DNA of 64,000 nt from the NCBI GenBank assembly GCA_900199595.1, contig FZRB01000006.1, forward strand, positions 1 to 64,000, in the 5' to 3' direction. Below the pieces are notes generated by a model. That model did no database searches. It was not told where the DNA came from and was given only the letters and a program-made list of their open reading frames with translations. Position numbers and translations under genes: made by a program. The stretch is from Lachnospiraceae bacterium (lineage in GTDB: Bacteria; Bacillota; Clostridia; Lachnospirales; Lachnospiraceae). Shown in pieces: positions 33,950 to 42,958 of the stretch (within the stretch, counting starts at the first letter, position 1; every line of letters starts with the position of its first letter).

Positions 33950-34806
33950 TAATAATTTACTTCCTGTTTACGATCAACTATTACAAGAACATCCTTTATA
34001 TCGTTGAAATTAACTGTAGGAACTATTTCTGCTGTCTGCGTAAGATTATTTGTGTCATAGGATACACTTGACACATATCCTATGGTAAGTCCATACATAT
34101 ATCTGTCTGAAACACTTGATGATATAACCTTATCACCAACACTTATAATAGAATTCTTATCTATATCAGATGCAACAAGATAGCCTTCCTTCATAGTCTG
34201 AAGCGAACCCTTGACGTTACAGAGAACACCGGCTGCACCTATCTCACCAGTTACATTTGACCTGTCATCAATAATAGCCCTGACCTTTGCATAGTTGTCA
34301 TAGGACTCAACAACAATTCCCAGAAGCCCGTCATCTGAAAGAACATTACAGCCTTCATAAACATTATTATTAAGGCCTTTATTAATATAAAACTCATTAA
34401 AGAATCCCGAAGAATCAACCGAGAAAACCCTAGCTGCAGTCTTATTATAATCAGGATAAAGTTCATCCAGATCATAGAGATTACGCAGCTCCTGAAGCTC
34501 AGCAAGCTCAGCTTCCTTACGGCTGATATCATTCTTTAGATTAGTAACTTCAGTCTGAAGCTTCTTATTATCTTCCTTTAATTCCTTAACGTCACCGAAA
34601 ACCTCTAATTTATCTTCCACCTTCTCGCCTATACCCTCAACACTCTGCTGGAGCGGTGTAACGTATCGACCGATGAAAGACTTTACAGGCTTCAACTGGT
34701 CCGGAAAAAATGCAGACACAATAATAAGCGCTATACAAATAACCGAAAGCGTGAGCAACAAATATTTGGGACTTATATCCTTTTTATAATTAAACCTAAA
34801 CTTCAT
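33949..34806 (-). CDS. mreC: rod shape-determining protein MreC
   Basis: A 285-residue bitopic protein. A transmembrane segment at about residues 13-33 and a coiled coil at about 60-105 (KELKEDNKKLQTEVTNLKND) are followed by the two-lobed beta domain, with GCNVLSDDGLLGIVVESYDNYAKVRAI and a C-terminal IVPTVNFNDIKDVLVI. It activates PBP2/RodA. It directly follows radC. The mreB gene usually found upstream is replaced here by radC, so mreB must lie elsewhere. Confidence 0.92.
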   Translation of the reverse strand: MKFRFNYKKDISPKYLLLTLSVICIALIIVSAFFPDQLKPVKSFIGRYVTPLQQSVEGIGEKVEDKLEVFGDVKELKEDNKKLQTEVTNLKNDISRKEAELAELQELRNLYDLDELYPDYNKTAARVFSVDSSGFFNEFYINKGLNNNVYEGCNVLSDDGLLGIVVESYDNYAKVRAIIDDRSNVTGEIGAAGVLCNVKGSLQTMKEGYLVASDIDKNSIISVGDKVISSSVSDRYMYGLTIGYVSSVSYDTNNLTQTAEIVPTVNFNDIKDVLVIVDRKQEVNY

Positions 34807-35517
34807 TTATAAACTTTCCATCTTTTTTATATATCCATCTTCTAACATACTAACGTAGCGTTTGTCGCCGATTATTATGTGGTCAAGGAGAGGTATGCCA
34901 AGATCATTACCTAGCTCCATAATCTTTGTTGTTATTACTACGTCCTGCGTACTGGGTGAAGGATCACCAGACGGATGATTATGTATAAGAATCATACTGG
35001 ATGCTTCATATCTGACAGCTTCTTTGAACAGCTCTCTTGGCGACATGATGCTCCGGTCTATGCTCCCTTCGGAAAGCAGCACTTTATGGATCATGCCATT
35101 AGAGGTCGACAGGAAAAGTGCATATACCCTTTCCTTGGTCAGATATCTGACCTCCTCCATAAAATAATCTGCAACAGATTCTGATGAATCAAATATAAGC
35201 TTTTCTTCTGTTTCCAAAGAAGCAATTCTTCTGGACACTTCCGTCAGAGCCAGCAGCTGTGCAGCTTTTGTCTTCCCTACACCGTATATTTTTATCAGTT
35301 CTGTGTAGGTCTGATAATTCAGTCCTCTAAGTCCTTTATAAGACTTTCCGGAATTCAGGATAAGCTGCGAAAGAGCTATGACATTCATGTCCTTTGCGCC
35401 TGTTCTTAAAATGCACGCAAGAAGCTCAGCATCAGACAGTTTATCTGCGCCATACTTAATCAGCTTCTCAACAGGCTTCTCGTGCTCTGCCATATCGGCA
35501 ATCATCATATTTTTCAT
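34807..35517 (-). CDS. radC: RadC-family JAB-domain protein
   Basis: A 236-residue protein with an N-terminal helix-hairpin-helix region (GADKLSDAELLACILRTG and IYGVGKTKAAQLLAL) and a C-terminal JAB1/MPN metalloprotease-like domain with HNHPSGDPSPSTQD supplying the zinc ligands. The name comes from an old assignment to DNA repair that is now doubted, and the true role is unknown. AAAAGGAGG lies 5 bp before the ATG. It is first in the operon with mreC, mreD, PBP2 and rodA, a common Firmicute order. Confidence 0.92.
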   Translation of the reverse strand: MKNMMIADMAEHEKPVEKLIKYGADKLSDAELLACILRTGAKDMNVIALSQLILNSGKSYKGLRGLNYQTYTELIKIYGVGKTKAAQLLALTEVSRRIASLETEEKLIFDSSESVADYFMEEVRYLTKERVYALFLSTSNGMIHKVLLSEGSIDRSIMSPRELFKEAVRYEASSMILIHNHPSGDPSPSTQDVVITTKIMELGNDLGIPLLDHIIIGDKRYVSMLEDGYIKKMESL

Positions 35518-35590
35518 ATATCCTCCTTTTAACGCAACAGACTCTTCGGAAGATATATATAATTAGCCACGTTATGTAGACCAAATAATC

Positions 35591-35619
35591 ATTATAGCAT
35601 ATATTTATGTTCTTGTCAC
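35591..35619 (-). promoter_or_regulatory. promoter of the radC-mreCD-PBP2-rodA operon
   Basis: On the minus strand GTGACA (plus 35614-35619) and TATAAT (plus 35591-35596) are 17 bp apart. This is close to sigma-A consensus and about 75 bp before the radC start. The -35 box overlaps the 3' end of the upstream gene. Confidence 0.65.
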
Positions 35620-36905
35620 TTATTAATAAAACATCTAATTTTATCTTTCATTTTCTCCAATGTAAGCATAATGGCATACTTGGCATGAGGATATGTGATT
35701 CCTCCCTGAAAATATACTGCATATGGTTCCTTCATCGGAGCGTCAGCTGAAAGCTCGATAGATGCACCGGAGACAAATGTACCGGCAGCCATTATTACAT
35801 CATCATCGTACCCCGGCATAGCCCAAGGTACCGGTTTAACGAAGCTGTCTATCGGAGCGCCGTTCTGTATTCCTTCACAGAAGGCCTGAACCAGCTCCGG
35901 CTTACCGAATACAATTGACTCGATGATATCATGTCTTTCTTCGGATGCTTTTGGTATAACCTCAAAGCCCAGCTTCTCATATATACTGGAAGCAAATATA
36001 GCAGCCTTAACCGCAGCGGCTGTTACTGTAGGTGCAAGGAAAAGTCCCTGAGTAAACTGTGCTGTAATACCGAGAGATGCACCGACTTCCTTTCCGATTC
36101 CAGGAGTAATAAGTCGTGCGGCTGCATTTTCTATGCACTGCTTTGTTCCGCAAATGTATCCTCCGATTGGAGCTATTCCACCTCCCGGATTCTTTATAAG
36201 TGAACCAACCACCATATCAGCTCCAACATCTGAAGGTTCTTTAGTCTCAACAAATTCGCCGTAGCAGTTATCAACCATTATGATAACCTCAGGCTTGATG
36301 CCTCTAATAAAGCTTATCACCTCTCCTATCTGATCAACTGAAAGAGATGGTCTGGTATCATAACCCTTGGAACGCTGTATCTCAATAAGCTTTGTTCTTT
36401 CATTAATAGCAGCCTTTATTCCATCAAAATCCCAAGAACCGTCAGGCAGAAGATCTACCTGATTATAGGTAATCCCATATTCGGCAAGACATCCTTTCTC
36501 AGGTCTTACACCGATTACTCCCTGAAGCGTATCATACACAGAACCGGCAACACTTAAGATTTCATCGCCGGGTCTTGTATTTCCGGCAAGCGCTATAGTA
36601 AGCGCATGTGTACCGCAGGTTATCTGCTGACGCACCAGAGCATCTTCAGTATGGAATACATTTGCGTACACCTGCTCAAGCGTATCACGTCCGGCATCAT
36701 TATAGCCATAGCCTGTAGTACCTCTCAAGTGATGCTCTGCAAAGCCAGCCTGCTGCATGGCGCGAAGCACCTTTATCTGATTATACTCAGCAATTCTGTC
36801 TATTTTATTGAATCTATCCATCAAACCGGCTTCAATCTCATTGCAGAAATCGAAAACCTTCTCTGATATGCCGTTCTCAGTATAATAACTTCTTAAATCA
36901 TCCAT
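35616..36905 (-). CDS. methionine gamma-lyase family protein (YnbB-type PLP enzyme)
   Basis: A 429-residue fold-type I PLP enzyme of the family once called aluminium-resistance proteins. ITCGTHALTIALAGNTRPGDEIL binds the cofactor phosphate, IIMVDNCYGEF supplies the Asp to the ring nitrogen, and the Schiff-base lysine is in VVGSLIKNPGGGIAPIGGYI. It is annotated in relatives as a cystathionine- or methionine-gamma-lyase-like protein, but the substrate is not established. It starts 3 bp after miaA, the same neighbourhood as ynbB next to the mutSL-miaA region of Bacillus. Confidence 0.88.
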   Translation of the reverse strand: MDDLRSYYTENGISEKVFDFCNEIEAGLMDRFNKIDRIAEYNQIKVLRAMQQAGFAEHHLRGTTGYGYNDAGRDTLEQVYANVFHTEDALVRQQITCGTHALTIALAGNTRPGDEILSVAGSVYDTLQGVIGVRPEKGCLAEYGITYNQVDLLPDGSWDFDGIKAAINERTKLIEIQRSKGYDTRPSLSVDQIGEVISFIRGIKPEVIIMVDNCYGEFVETKEPSDVGADMVVGSLIKNPGGGIAPIGGYICGTKQCIENAAARLITPGIGKEVGASLGITAQFTQGLFLAPTVTAAAVKAAIFASSIYEKLGFEVIPKASEERHDIIESIVFGKPELVQAFCEGIQNGAPIDSFVKPVPWAMPGYDDDVIMAAGTFVSGASIELSADAPMKEPYAVYFQGGITYPHAKYAIMLTLEKMKDKIRCFINK

Positions 36906-36908
36906 TTA

Positions 36909-38003
36909 TTATCTTATTATCTCTCTTTCTTTTAGTATATTTATCATATGATCAAGGATTTCGTCCTCAGACATCTCGTCTTTACTCAGCCAGATGGTAT
37001 CTTTCTCCCGTCTGAACCAGGTGAGCTGTCTTTTTGCAAAATGCCTTGTATTCAGCTTTATTTTCTCGAAGGCTGTTTCCAGGTCAGCCTCAGAAATATT
37101 ATCAGAATCAGAAGCCTTAGATCTGCCATTAAGTTCAAATGCCTCAATAAGTTCTTTATATCCAATTGCCTGCATGGAGGTATAGTTTAAATCGTAGCCT
37201 TTATCATAAAGTGATTTTACTTCTGCTACAAGTCCGCTGTCCTTCATGATATCCACTCTTCTGTTTATTCTGTCGTAGAGCTTTTGTCTGTCCATATTCA
37301 GAACGAAGTAGGCACTGTTATAGGCTGATTCCTTAACACGCTGTTCCTTATTATGTTCGGAAATGGGTTTCTTATATATATGATAGAACTCAAGAGCTCT
37401 TATAACCTTGCGGACATTATTCATATGAATTGACTCAGCAGATTCGGGATCAACTGTTTTAAGCTCTTGGTAAAGCCTTTCAGGTCCTCCTTCTTCCCGG
37501 GTAATAGTTTCCAGGCTTTCTCTATATGAATAATCAACTTCAACTGTTTTTTCATTTATATCTGCTGAGGTATTCAATACTTCGGCAATATTGTTATCTG
37601 ACGTACTATCTACATCGACATTTATTGGTTCTTTAATATCAAAATCAATATCATAAAGCAAAGCCTGTATATAGAAGCCTGTTCCACCAACTACAATTGG
37701 TATGTGGCCTCTTTCAGTTATCTCAGCCGCCTTTTCTTTGGCAAGATGCTTAAATACCGTAACATCAAAAGGATAATCAGGCTCAAATACATTGATCAGA
37801 TGATGAGGAACACCCTGCATTTCTTCGGGAGTTATCTTGGCACTTCCTACATCAAGTCCTTTGTAAACCTGAGCAGAGTCAGCTGAAATGATCTCTCCGT
37901 TAATCTTTTTTGCAAGATTAATAGACAGGTCCGTCTTACCTGCTGCAGTCGGCCCTGTCAGTATTACAAGTGGTGGTTTAGTTGTACGAGTAAGTGTTGT
38001 CAT
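36909..38003 (-). CDS. miaA: tRNA dimethylallyltransferase
   Basis: A 364-residue enzyme that adds the dimethylallyl group to A37 of tRNAs reading UNN codons, the substrate for MiaB. The P-loop GPTAAGKTDLS (residues 17-27), ISADSAQVYKGLDVGSAK, HHLINVFEPD and GGTGFYIQALLYD are canonical, as is KLNTRHFAKRQLTWFR near the end. About 35 extra acidic residues (about 123-160) in the insertion domain explain its length over the about 310-residue norm. It overlaps mutL by 4 bp. Confidence 0.93.
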   Translation of the reverse strand: MTTLTRTTKPPLVILTGPTAAGKTDLSINLAKKINGEIISADSAQVYKGLDVGSAKITPEEMQGVPHHLINVFEPDYPFDVTVFKHLAKEKAAEITERGHIPIVVGGTGFYIQALLYDIDFDIKEPINVDVDSTSDNNIAEVLNTSADINEKTVEVDYSYRESLETITREEGGPERLYQELKTVDPESAESIHMNNVRKVIRALEFYHIYKKPISEHNKEQRVKESAYNSAYFVLNMDRQKLYDRINRRVDIMKDSGLVAEVKSLYDKGYDLNYTSMQAIGYKELIEAFELNGRSKASDSDNISEADLETAFEKIKLNTRHFAKRQLTWFRREKDTIWLSKDEMSEDEILDHMINILKEREIIR

Positions 38004-40243
38004 ACGATTCGTTTAAACTTCTTATCAAGTTCTTCCTTGGTCATCTTGATGATGGTAGGTCTTCCGTGTGGACAGGTATAAGGATTATCAAGCTTCATGA
38101 GTCTGTCCATAAGTGTCTGGACTTCTTCAACTGTTATCTTCTGGTTTCCCTTTACAGCAGCTTTACAGCCCATGGTTGCAAGCTTTCTGACAAATATATC
38201 TTCAGTAAGTCCTGTAATCTCATCAGCAAGATATGCTGCAAGCTCCATGAAAACCTCTCTGGAACCAAGACCCAGTAGATTTGCAGGAACAGCGGATATC
38301 TTTACTTCATTTCCTCCGAAGTCCTCTATCTCAAATCCGCATTTTCTCATATATTCTATATTCTCAAGAACAGCCTGTTTCTCTCTTCCGGAAAGTGAGA
38401 ATACTTCCGGTGGAAATATATTCTGAGAATGAATAGTTCGTTCCTTGAATTCCTTCAGGAAGGTCTCATAATTCACCTTTTCATGAGCAGCATGCTGATC
38501 CATTAAGTATAGACAGTCTTCATACTCAGTTATCCAATAGGTATCAAATGCAAGTCCTATGATACGATGCTTTGGAAGTGCCTCTTCAGAAAGATATCTG
38601 GTTTCGGTGAGTTCTTCCTGGACGTATATTTCTTTTGTATCTTTTACTGGCTTAGATACATTGTAGGTATCTGTATCAACAGCGGTGCTTGTTATATCTG
38701 CCTTTATACTCTCGGATTTTTCTGTTTCAATACTTTCGGATTTCTCTGACTCAATACTTTCTGACTTATCTGATTCAATGCTTTCAGACATCTTATCACG
38801 GTATGACTTCGGCAGCAGGCTTTCAAGAATTGAGAAGCTGTTACCGGAAGTACCTGAAGATGCTTTGAAGTTGTTATCAAAAGTATTTGTTTTTGCCGGT
38901 TGAGACTTAGTGTTAAAATCCGCAGTTTCTCTGACTATACCGGTTGCATTATCATATGTATTATATTTTTGATTATTATACGGCTTATCCTCTGCCTTAT
39001 AAGTTGGTTGAATTATAGACCGAGAATCTATAGTGCTTTTTATATTATCAGTAATAGCAGCCTTCTCTCTCTCAACAGTTTCCTGCGGAGTAAATAAATT
39101 CTGCTTGTTATTATAATTCTCAGCTGTATCAGGTATGAATTCCTTCTCTGTAAGCGCATCCTGAACTGCATGGAATACTGCGCTGAAAAGAGCTTTCTCA
39201 TTATCAAATCTGAATTCTCTCTTTGCAGGATGTACATTTACATCCACCATATATGTTGGCACATCAATAAAAAGCGCCGTAAATGGGAATTTATGTTGCA
39301 TGATATGAGTCTTATAAGCTTCCTCAATAGCACGGGAAACCACAGGACTCTTTATATATCTCTTATTAACAAAATAATTTTCAAAGCTTCTGTTTCCCTT
39401 GGAAATGTATGGCTTACCGATATATCCTGTAATCTTTATTTTTTCTGAATCATCTGATGCAGAACCATTATCATAACCAAAATTAGAACCGGTTTTTATT
39501 GTATCAGAATTATTATCAGCATCATCATTCTCTGATTCATACACTCTCTGCCCGGTCTCTATATCATAGATATAATTAGTCTCCAACAGCCCCTTTGTTA
39601 TATCCTTACCAAACAGAGAAAAGATTGTTTCTTTAAGTCTTCCATCACCCTGGGTATCAACGATTATCTTACCGCCGGATATAAGCTTAATAGCCACCTC
39701 CGGATTAGCAAGAGCTATATGGGATATAAGGTCATTTATATAAGAGCCCTCGGTCATATTTGACTTAAGGAACTTCTTTCTTGCAGGTGTATTAAAGAAA
39801 AGATTCTTACTGATAATAGTGGTACCATCAGGAGTTCCAACTTCTTTAAACTGAAGCTCCTTTCCGCCTTCTATAACATATCTGATACCTGTCATAGCCT
39901 CATGGGTTTTTGTAACCATTTCTACTTCACTGACTGCAGCTATAGTAGAAAGAGCTTCACCTCTGAAACCAAGAGAAACTATATTCATTAGATCATCAAC
40001 GCTTTCCAGCTTACTGGTGGCATGACTGAAATAAGCCTTTCTTACATCATCAGCTTCGATACCTGAACCATTATCAGTTACTCGGATCATTGTTGTTCCG
40101 CCGTCAGTTATTTCGATGGTAATTCTTGTGGCACCTGCATCGATGGAATTTTCCACAAGCTCCTTAACAACTGATGCAGGACGCTCTATTACCTCACCGG
40201 CAGCTATTTTATCTATTGTATGTTGATCTAGTACGTGTATCAT
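38000..40243 (-). CDS. mutL: DNA mismatch repair protein MutL
   Basis: A 747-residue MutL. The N-terminal GHKL ATPase (about residues 1-330) has AGEVIERPASVVKELVENSIDA, DNGSGI and the GFRGEALSTIAAV lid. A long disordered linker (about 380-540) follows. The C-terminal dimerisation/endonuclease domain contains LMDQHAAHEKVNYE, ACKAAVKGNQ and CPHGRPTI, so this is the nicking type of MutL found in species without MutH. The linker includes an 8-residue tandem repeat (SESIESDK-like, three full copies plus a partial), encoded by 24-bp DNA units at 38706-38790. It starts 21 bp after mutS. Confidence 0.94.
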   Translation of the reverse strand: MIHVLDQHTIDKIAAGEVIERPASVVKELVENSIDAGATRITIEITDGGTTMIRVTDNGSGIEADDVRKAYFSHATSKLESVDDLMNIVSLGFRGEALSTIAAVSEVEMVTKTHEAMTGIRYVIEGGKELQFKEVGTPDGTTIISKNLFFNTPARKKFLKSNMTEGSYINDLISHIALANPEVAIKLISGGKIIVDTQGDGRLKETIFSLFGKDITKGLLETNYIYDIETGQRVYESENDDADNNSDTIKTGSNFGYDNGSASDDSEKIKITGYIGKPYISKGNRSFENYFVNKRYIKSPVVSRAIEEAYKTHIMQHKFPFTALFIDVPTYMVDVNVHPAKREFRFDNEKALFSAVFHAVQDALTEKEFIPDTAENYNNKQNLFTPQETVEREKAAITDNIKSTIDSRSIIQPTYKAEDKPYNNQKYNTYDNATGIVRETADFNTKSQPAKTNTFDNNFKASSGTSGNSFSILESLLPKSYRDKMSESIESDKSESIESEKSESIETEKSESIKADITSTAVDTDTYNVSKPVKDTKEIYVQEELTETRYLSEEALPKHRIIGLAFDTYWITEYEDCLYLMDQHAAHEKVNYETFLKEFKERTIHSQNIFPPEVFSLSGREKQAVLENIEYMRKCGFEIEDFGGNEVKISAVPANLLGLGSREVFMELAAYLADEITGLTEDIFVRKLATMGCKAAVKGNQKITVEEVQTLMDRLMKLDNPYTCPHGRPTIIKMTKEELDKKFKRIV

Positions 40244-40264
40244 ATCGAATCCTTATCTTTTACT

Positions 40265-42958
40265 TTAGTTCAATCTCTGTTTTAACTCCTGCAGATAAAG
40301 CAAAGCCTTTACAGGTGTCATATTATCCAGGTCCATATTCTTAAGCTCTGCTGCAATATTCATTTCCTCAGTTGAAGCAAAAAGCGACAGCTGACCTTCA
40401 AAGGCCCCGTTTCTCTTACCTGCCTTCGAACCAGCAGCAGCACTCGAAGATGAATCATCTTTATGAGAAACAACAACCTCTATATCACGTGAACGTCCGG
40501 TTATATCTTCATCAGAAAGAAAACCTGCTATTTCTTTTGCTCTCTCAGTTACCACAGCAGGTACTCCGGCAAGTTCTGCAACCTCGATACCGTAGGAACG
40601 GTCCGCACCGCCACGTATTATCTTTCTAAGGAACACCAGATTATTTCCGTCATGTTTAATAGCTATGGAATAATTATTAACTGATGAAAGCTTATCCTCA
40701 AGAGTTGTAAGCTCATGATAATGGGTTGCAAAAAGAGTCTTGGAACCCAGTGCTTCCCTGTCAGCGATATATTCAACCACAGCCCATGCAATGGATAGTC
40801 CGTCAAATGTAGAGGTACCACGGCCTATCTCATCCATTATTATAAGAGAATCCTTGCTGGCATTTCGAAGGATGTTGGCTACTTCGCTCATTTCCACCAT
40901 GAAGGTTGACTGCCCCTGGGACAGATCATCGCTGGCACCGACTCTTGTAAATATTCTATCAGATATGCTTATATCAGCCTTTTCGGCAGGAACATAGGAA
41001 CCCACCTGAGCCATCAGACATATAAGTGCAGTCTGTCTCATATAGGTGGATTTACCGGCCATATTCGGTCCGGTGATTATCATGATTCGGTTAGCCTGAT
41101 CATCCAGATATGCATCATTTGGAATGAACTTGTCACTGCCAAGCATTTTCTCGATAACCGGATGACGTCCGTTCTTTATATCAATAACTCCTGATCTGTT
41201 AAGTGATGGACGTACATAGTTTTCCTTCATTGCAACATAGGAAAGTGATGCAAGCACGTCAGTCAGGGCTATATAATATGCGGTCTTTTGAACTCTGGCT
41301 GTTTCCAGTGACAGATTATCACGAAGCTTTACGAATTCATCATATTCAAGACCGAAGAGATTCTCTTCTGCACTTAGAATTTCGGAAGAAAGATTAGACA
41401 GTTCATCCGTGGTGAATCTTTCCATATTTGTAAGTGTCTGTTTTCTAATGAAATAATCAGGAACCATATTCAGATATGAATTGGTTACTTCAAAGAAGTA
41501 GCCGAATACTCTATTGAACTTGATTCTGAGATTCTTGATTCCCGTAGCTTCTCTTTCCTTTGCCTCTAGATTGGCAAGGATGGTCTTGGAATTAAGCTTC
41601 TTATATCTGTAATTATCTATATGTTCATTATAGCCGGTCTTGAAGATGCCGCCTTCACGAACTGTAATAGGTGCGTCTTCATCTATGGAAGCTTCCAGCA
41701 GCTCATGTATGTCCTCGAGAGTGTCGAAGTTAGAATACATTTTCGAAAACAACTCTCCGTTCATTTCATTAATAAGACGCTTAATAAACGGCAGATATTC
41801 AAGTGAAGTCTTAAATGCCAGCAGATCTCTTGGATTAGCGGTTCTCATGGATATTCTGGTCATGAGACGTTCCAGATCGTAAATGGAATTAAGATATTCA
41901 CGCATCTCATCCCTTGAGATTACATTTACGTTAAGAGAATCAATGGCATCCAGACGGGCATTGATCTCATCGATATTCATAAGAGGTGTCTCGATGAAGC
42001 TTCTCAGAAGTCTGGCACCCATAGCAGTCTTGGTCTTATCAAGAACCCAAAGAAGGGAACCCTGCTTCTTTCCGTCACGCATAGTCTGGGTAAGCTCCAG
42101 ATTACGCCTTGTTGATGTATCGATGATCATGTAATCAGAAGTCACATACAACTCTATATGATTTATCTGCTGCAGAGTTGTCATCTGAGTATCATGAAGA
42201 TACTTTAGAAGCATACCTACAGCAATTACAGTTTCAGGGATATCCTTAAGACCAAGTCCTTCAATACCTGTAACATGAAACTGCTCTTCGATACCTTTTA
42301 CGGAAGTTTCATAATTTATATAATTATCGTTCAGACGACTCTTAGTAATTGATAATCTGTTGGCTAAATCCCCAAAAGTTGACATAACATTATTATTGTT
42401 AACCAAATCAGGATTTTCAGTATAAATTATCTCGCTTGGCTGAAATTTATTGATTTCATCGAAGACCTTTGAGATGGAATTTACACTTGTACACACAAAT
42501 TCTCCTGTAGATATATCAGAAACCGCTATTCCGTAGTTTCCTTTATTTACAGGAGCAGAAAAACTCATTATATAATTATGCTTATCTTCTTTAAGTGAAT
42601 TATCTTCTATGCTGGTTCCCGGAGTTACAACCCTGATAACCTTACGCTCCACCAGTCCCTTGGCAAGCTTCGGATCCTGCACCTGCTCGCAGATGGCAAC
42701 CTTGAAACCCTTTTCAATAAGTCTTGCTATATAGACCTCGGCTGCATGATAAGGGATACCGCACATGGGCGCTCTCTCTTCCAGACCGCAATCTTTGCCG
42801 GTAAGTGTAAGCTCCAGCTCACGGGAGATATTTACGGCATCATCAAAGAACATTTCATAGAAATCGCCCAGTCTGTAAAAAAGAACACAGTCAGGATAAG
42901 CGTCCTTAGTTTCCAGATAATGTCTCATCATAGGAGATAATTTAGTTCTGTCGATCAT
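40265..42958 (-). CDS. mutS: DNA mismatch repair protein MutS
   Basis: An 897-residue mismatch-recognition ATPase. The N-terminal mismatch-binding domain has the GDFYEMFFDDA motif containing the Phe-x-Glu wedge. The clamp and lever domains follow, then the Walker A motif ITGPNMAGKSTYMRQTA, the STFMVEMSEVANIL signature, DEIGRGTSTFDGLSIAWA and ATHYHELT. The C-terminal tail ends with QLSLF-type and LLYLQELKQRL motifs for tetramerisation. It overlaps miaB by 4 bp and runs into mutL and miaA. Confidence 0.96.
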   Translation of the reverse strand: MIDRTKLSPMMRHYLETKDAYPDCVLFYRLGDFYEMFFDDAVNISRELELTLTGKDCGLEERAPMCGIPYHAAEVYIARLIEKGFKVAICEQVQDPKLAKGLVERKVIRVVTPGTSIEDNSLKEDKHNYIMSFSAPVNKGNYGIAVSDISTGEFVCTSVNSISKVFDEINKFQPSEIIYTENPDLVNNNNVMSTFGDLANRLSITKSRLNDNYINYETSVKGIEEQFHVTGIEGLGLKDIPETVIAVGMLLKYLHDTQMTTLQQINHIELYVTSDYMIIDTSTRRNLELTQTMRDGKKQGSLLWVLDKTKTAMGARLLRSFIETPLMNIDEINARLDAIDSLNVNVISRDEMREYLNSIYDLERLMTRISMRTANPRDLLAFKTSLEYLPFIKRLINEMNGELFSKMYSNFDTLEDIHELLEASIDEDAPITVREGGIFKTGYNEHIDNYRYKKLNSKTILANLEAKEREATGIKNLRIKFNRVFGYFFEVTNSYLNMVPDYFIRKQTLTNMERFTTDELSNLSSEILSAEENLFGLEYDEFVKLRDNLSLETARVQKTAYYIALTDVLASLSYVAMKENYVRPSLNRSGVIDIKNGRHPVIEKMLGSDKFIPNDAYLDDQANRIMIITGPNMAGKSTYMRQTALICLMAQVGSYVPAEKADISISDRIFTRVGASDDLSQGQSTFMVEMSEVANILRNASKDSLIIMDEIGRGTSTFDGLSIAWAVVEYIADREALGSKTLFATHYHELTTLEDKLSSVNNYSIAIKHDGNNLVFLRKIIRGGADRSYGIEVAELAGVPAVVTERAKEIAGFLSDEDITGRSRDIEVVVSHKDDSSSSAAAGSKAGKRNGAFEGQLSLFASTEEMNIAAELKNMDLDNMTPVKALLYLQELKQRLN

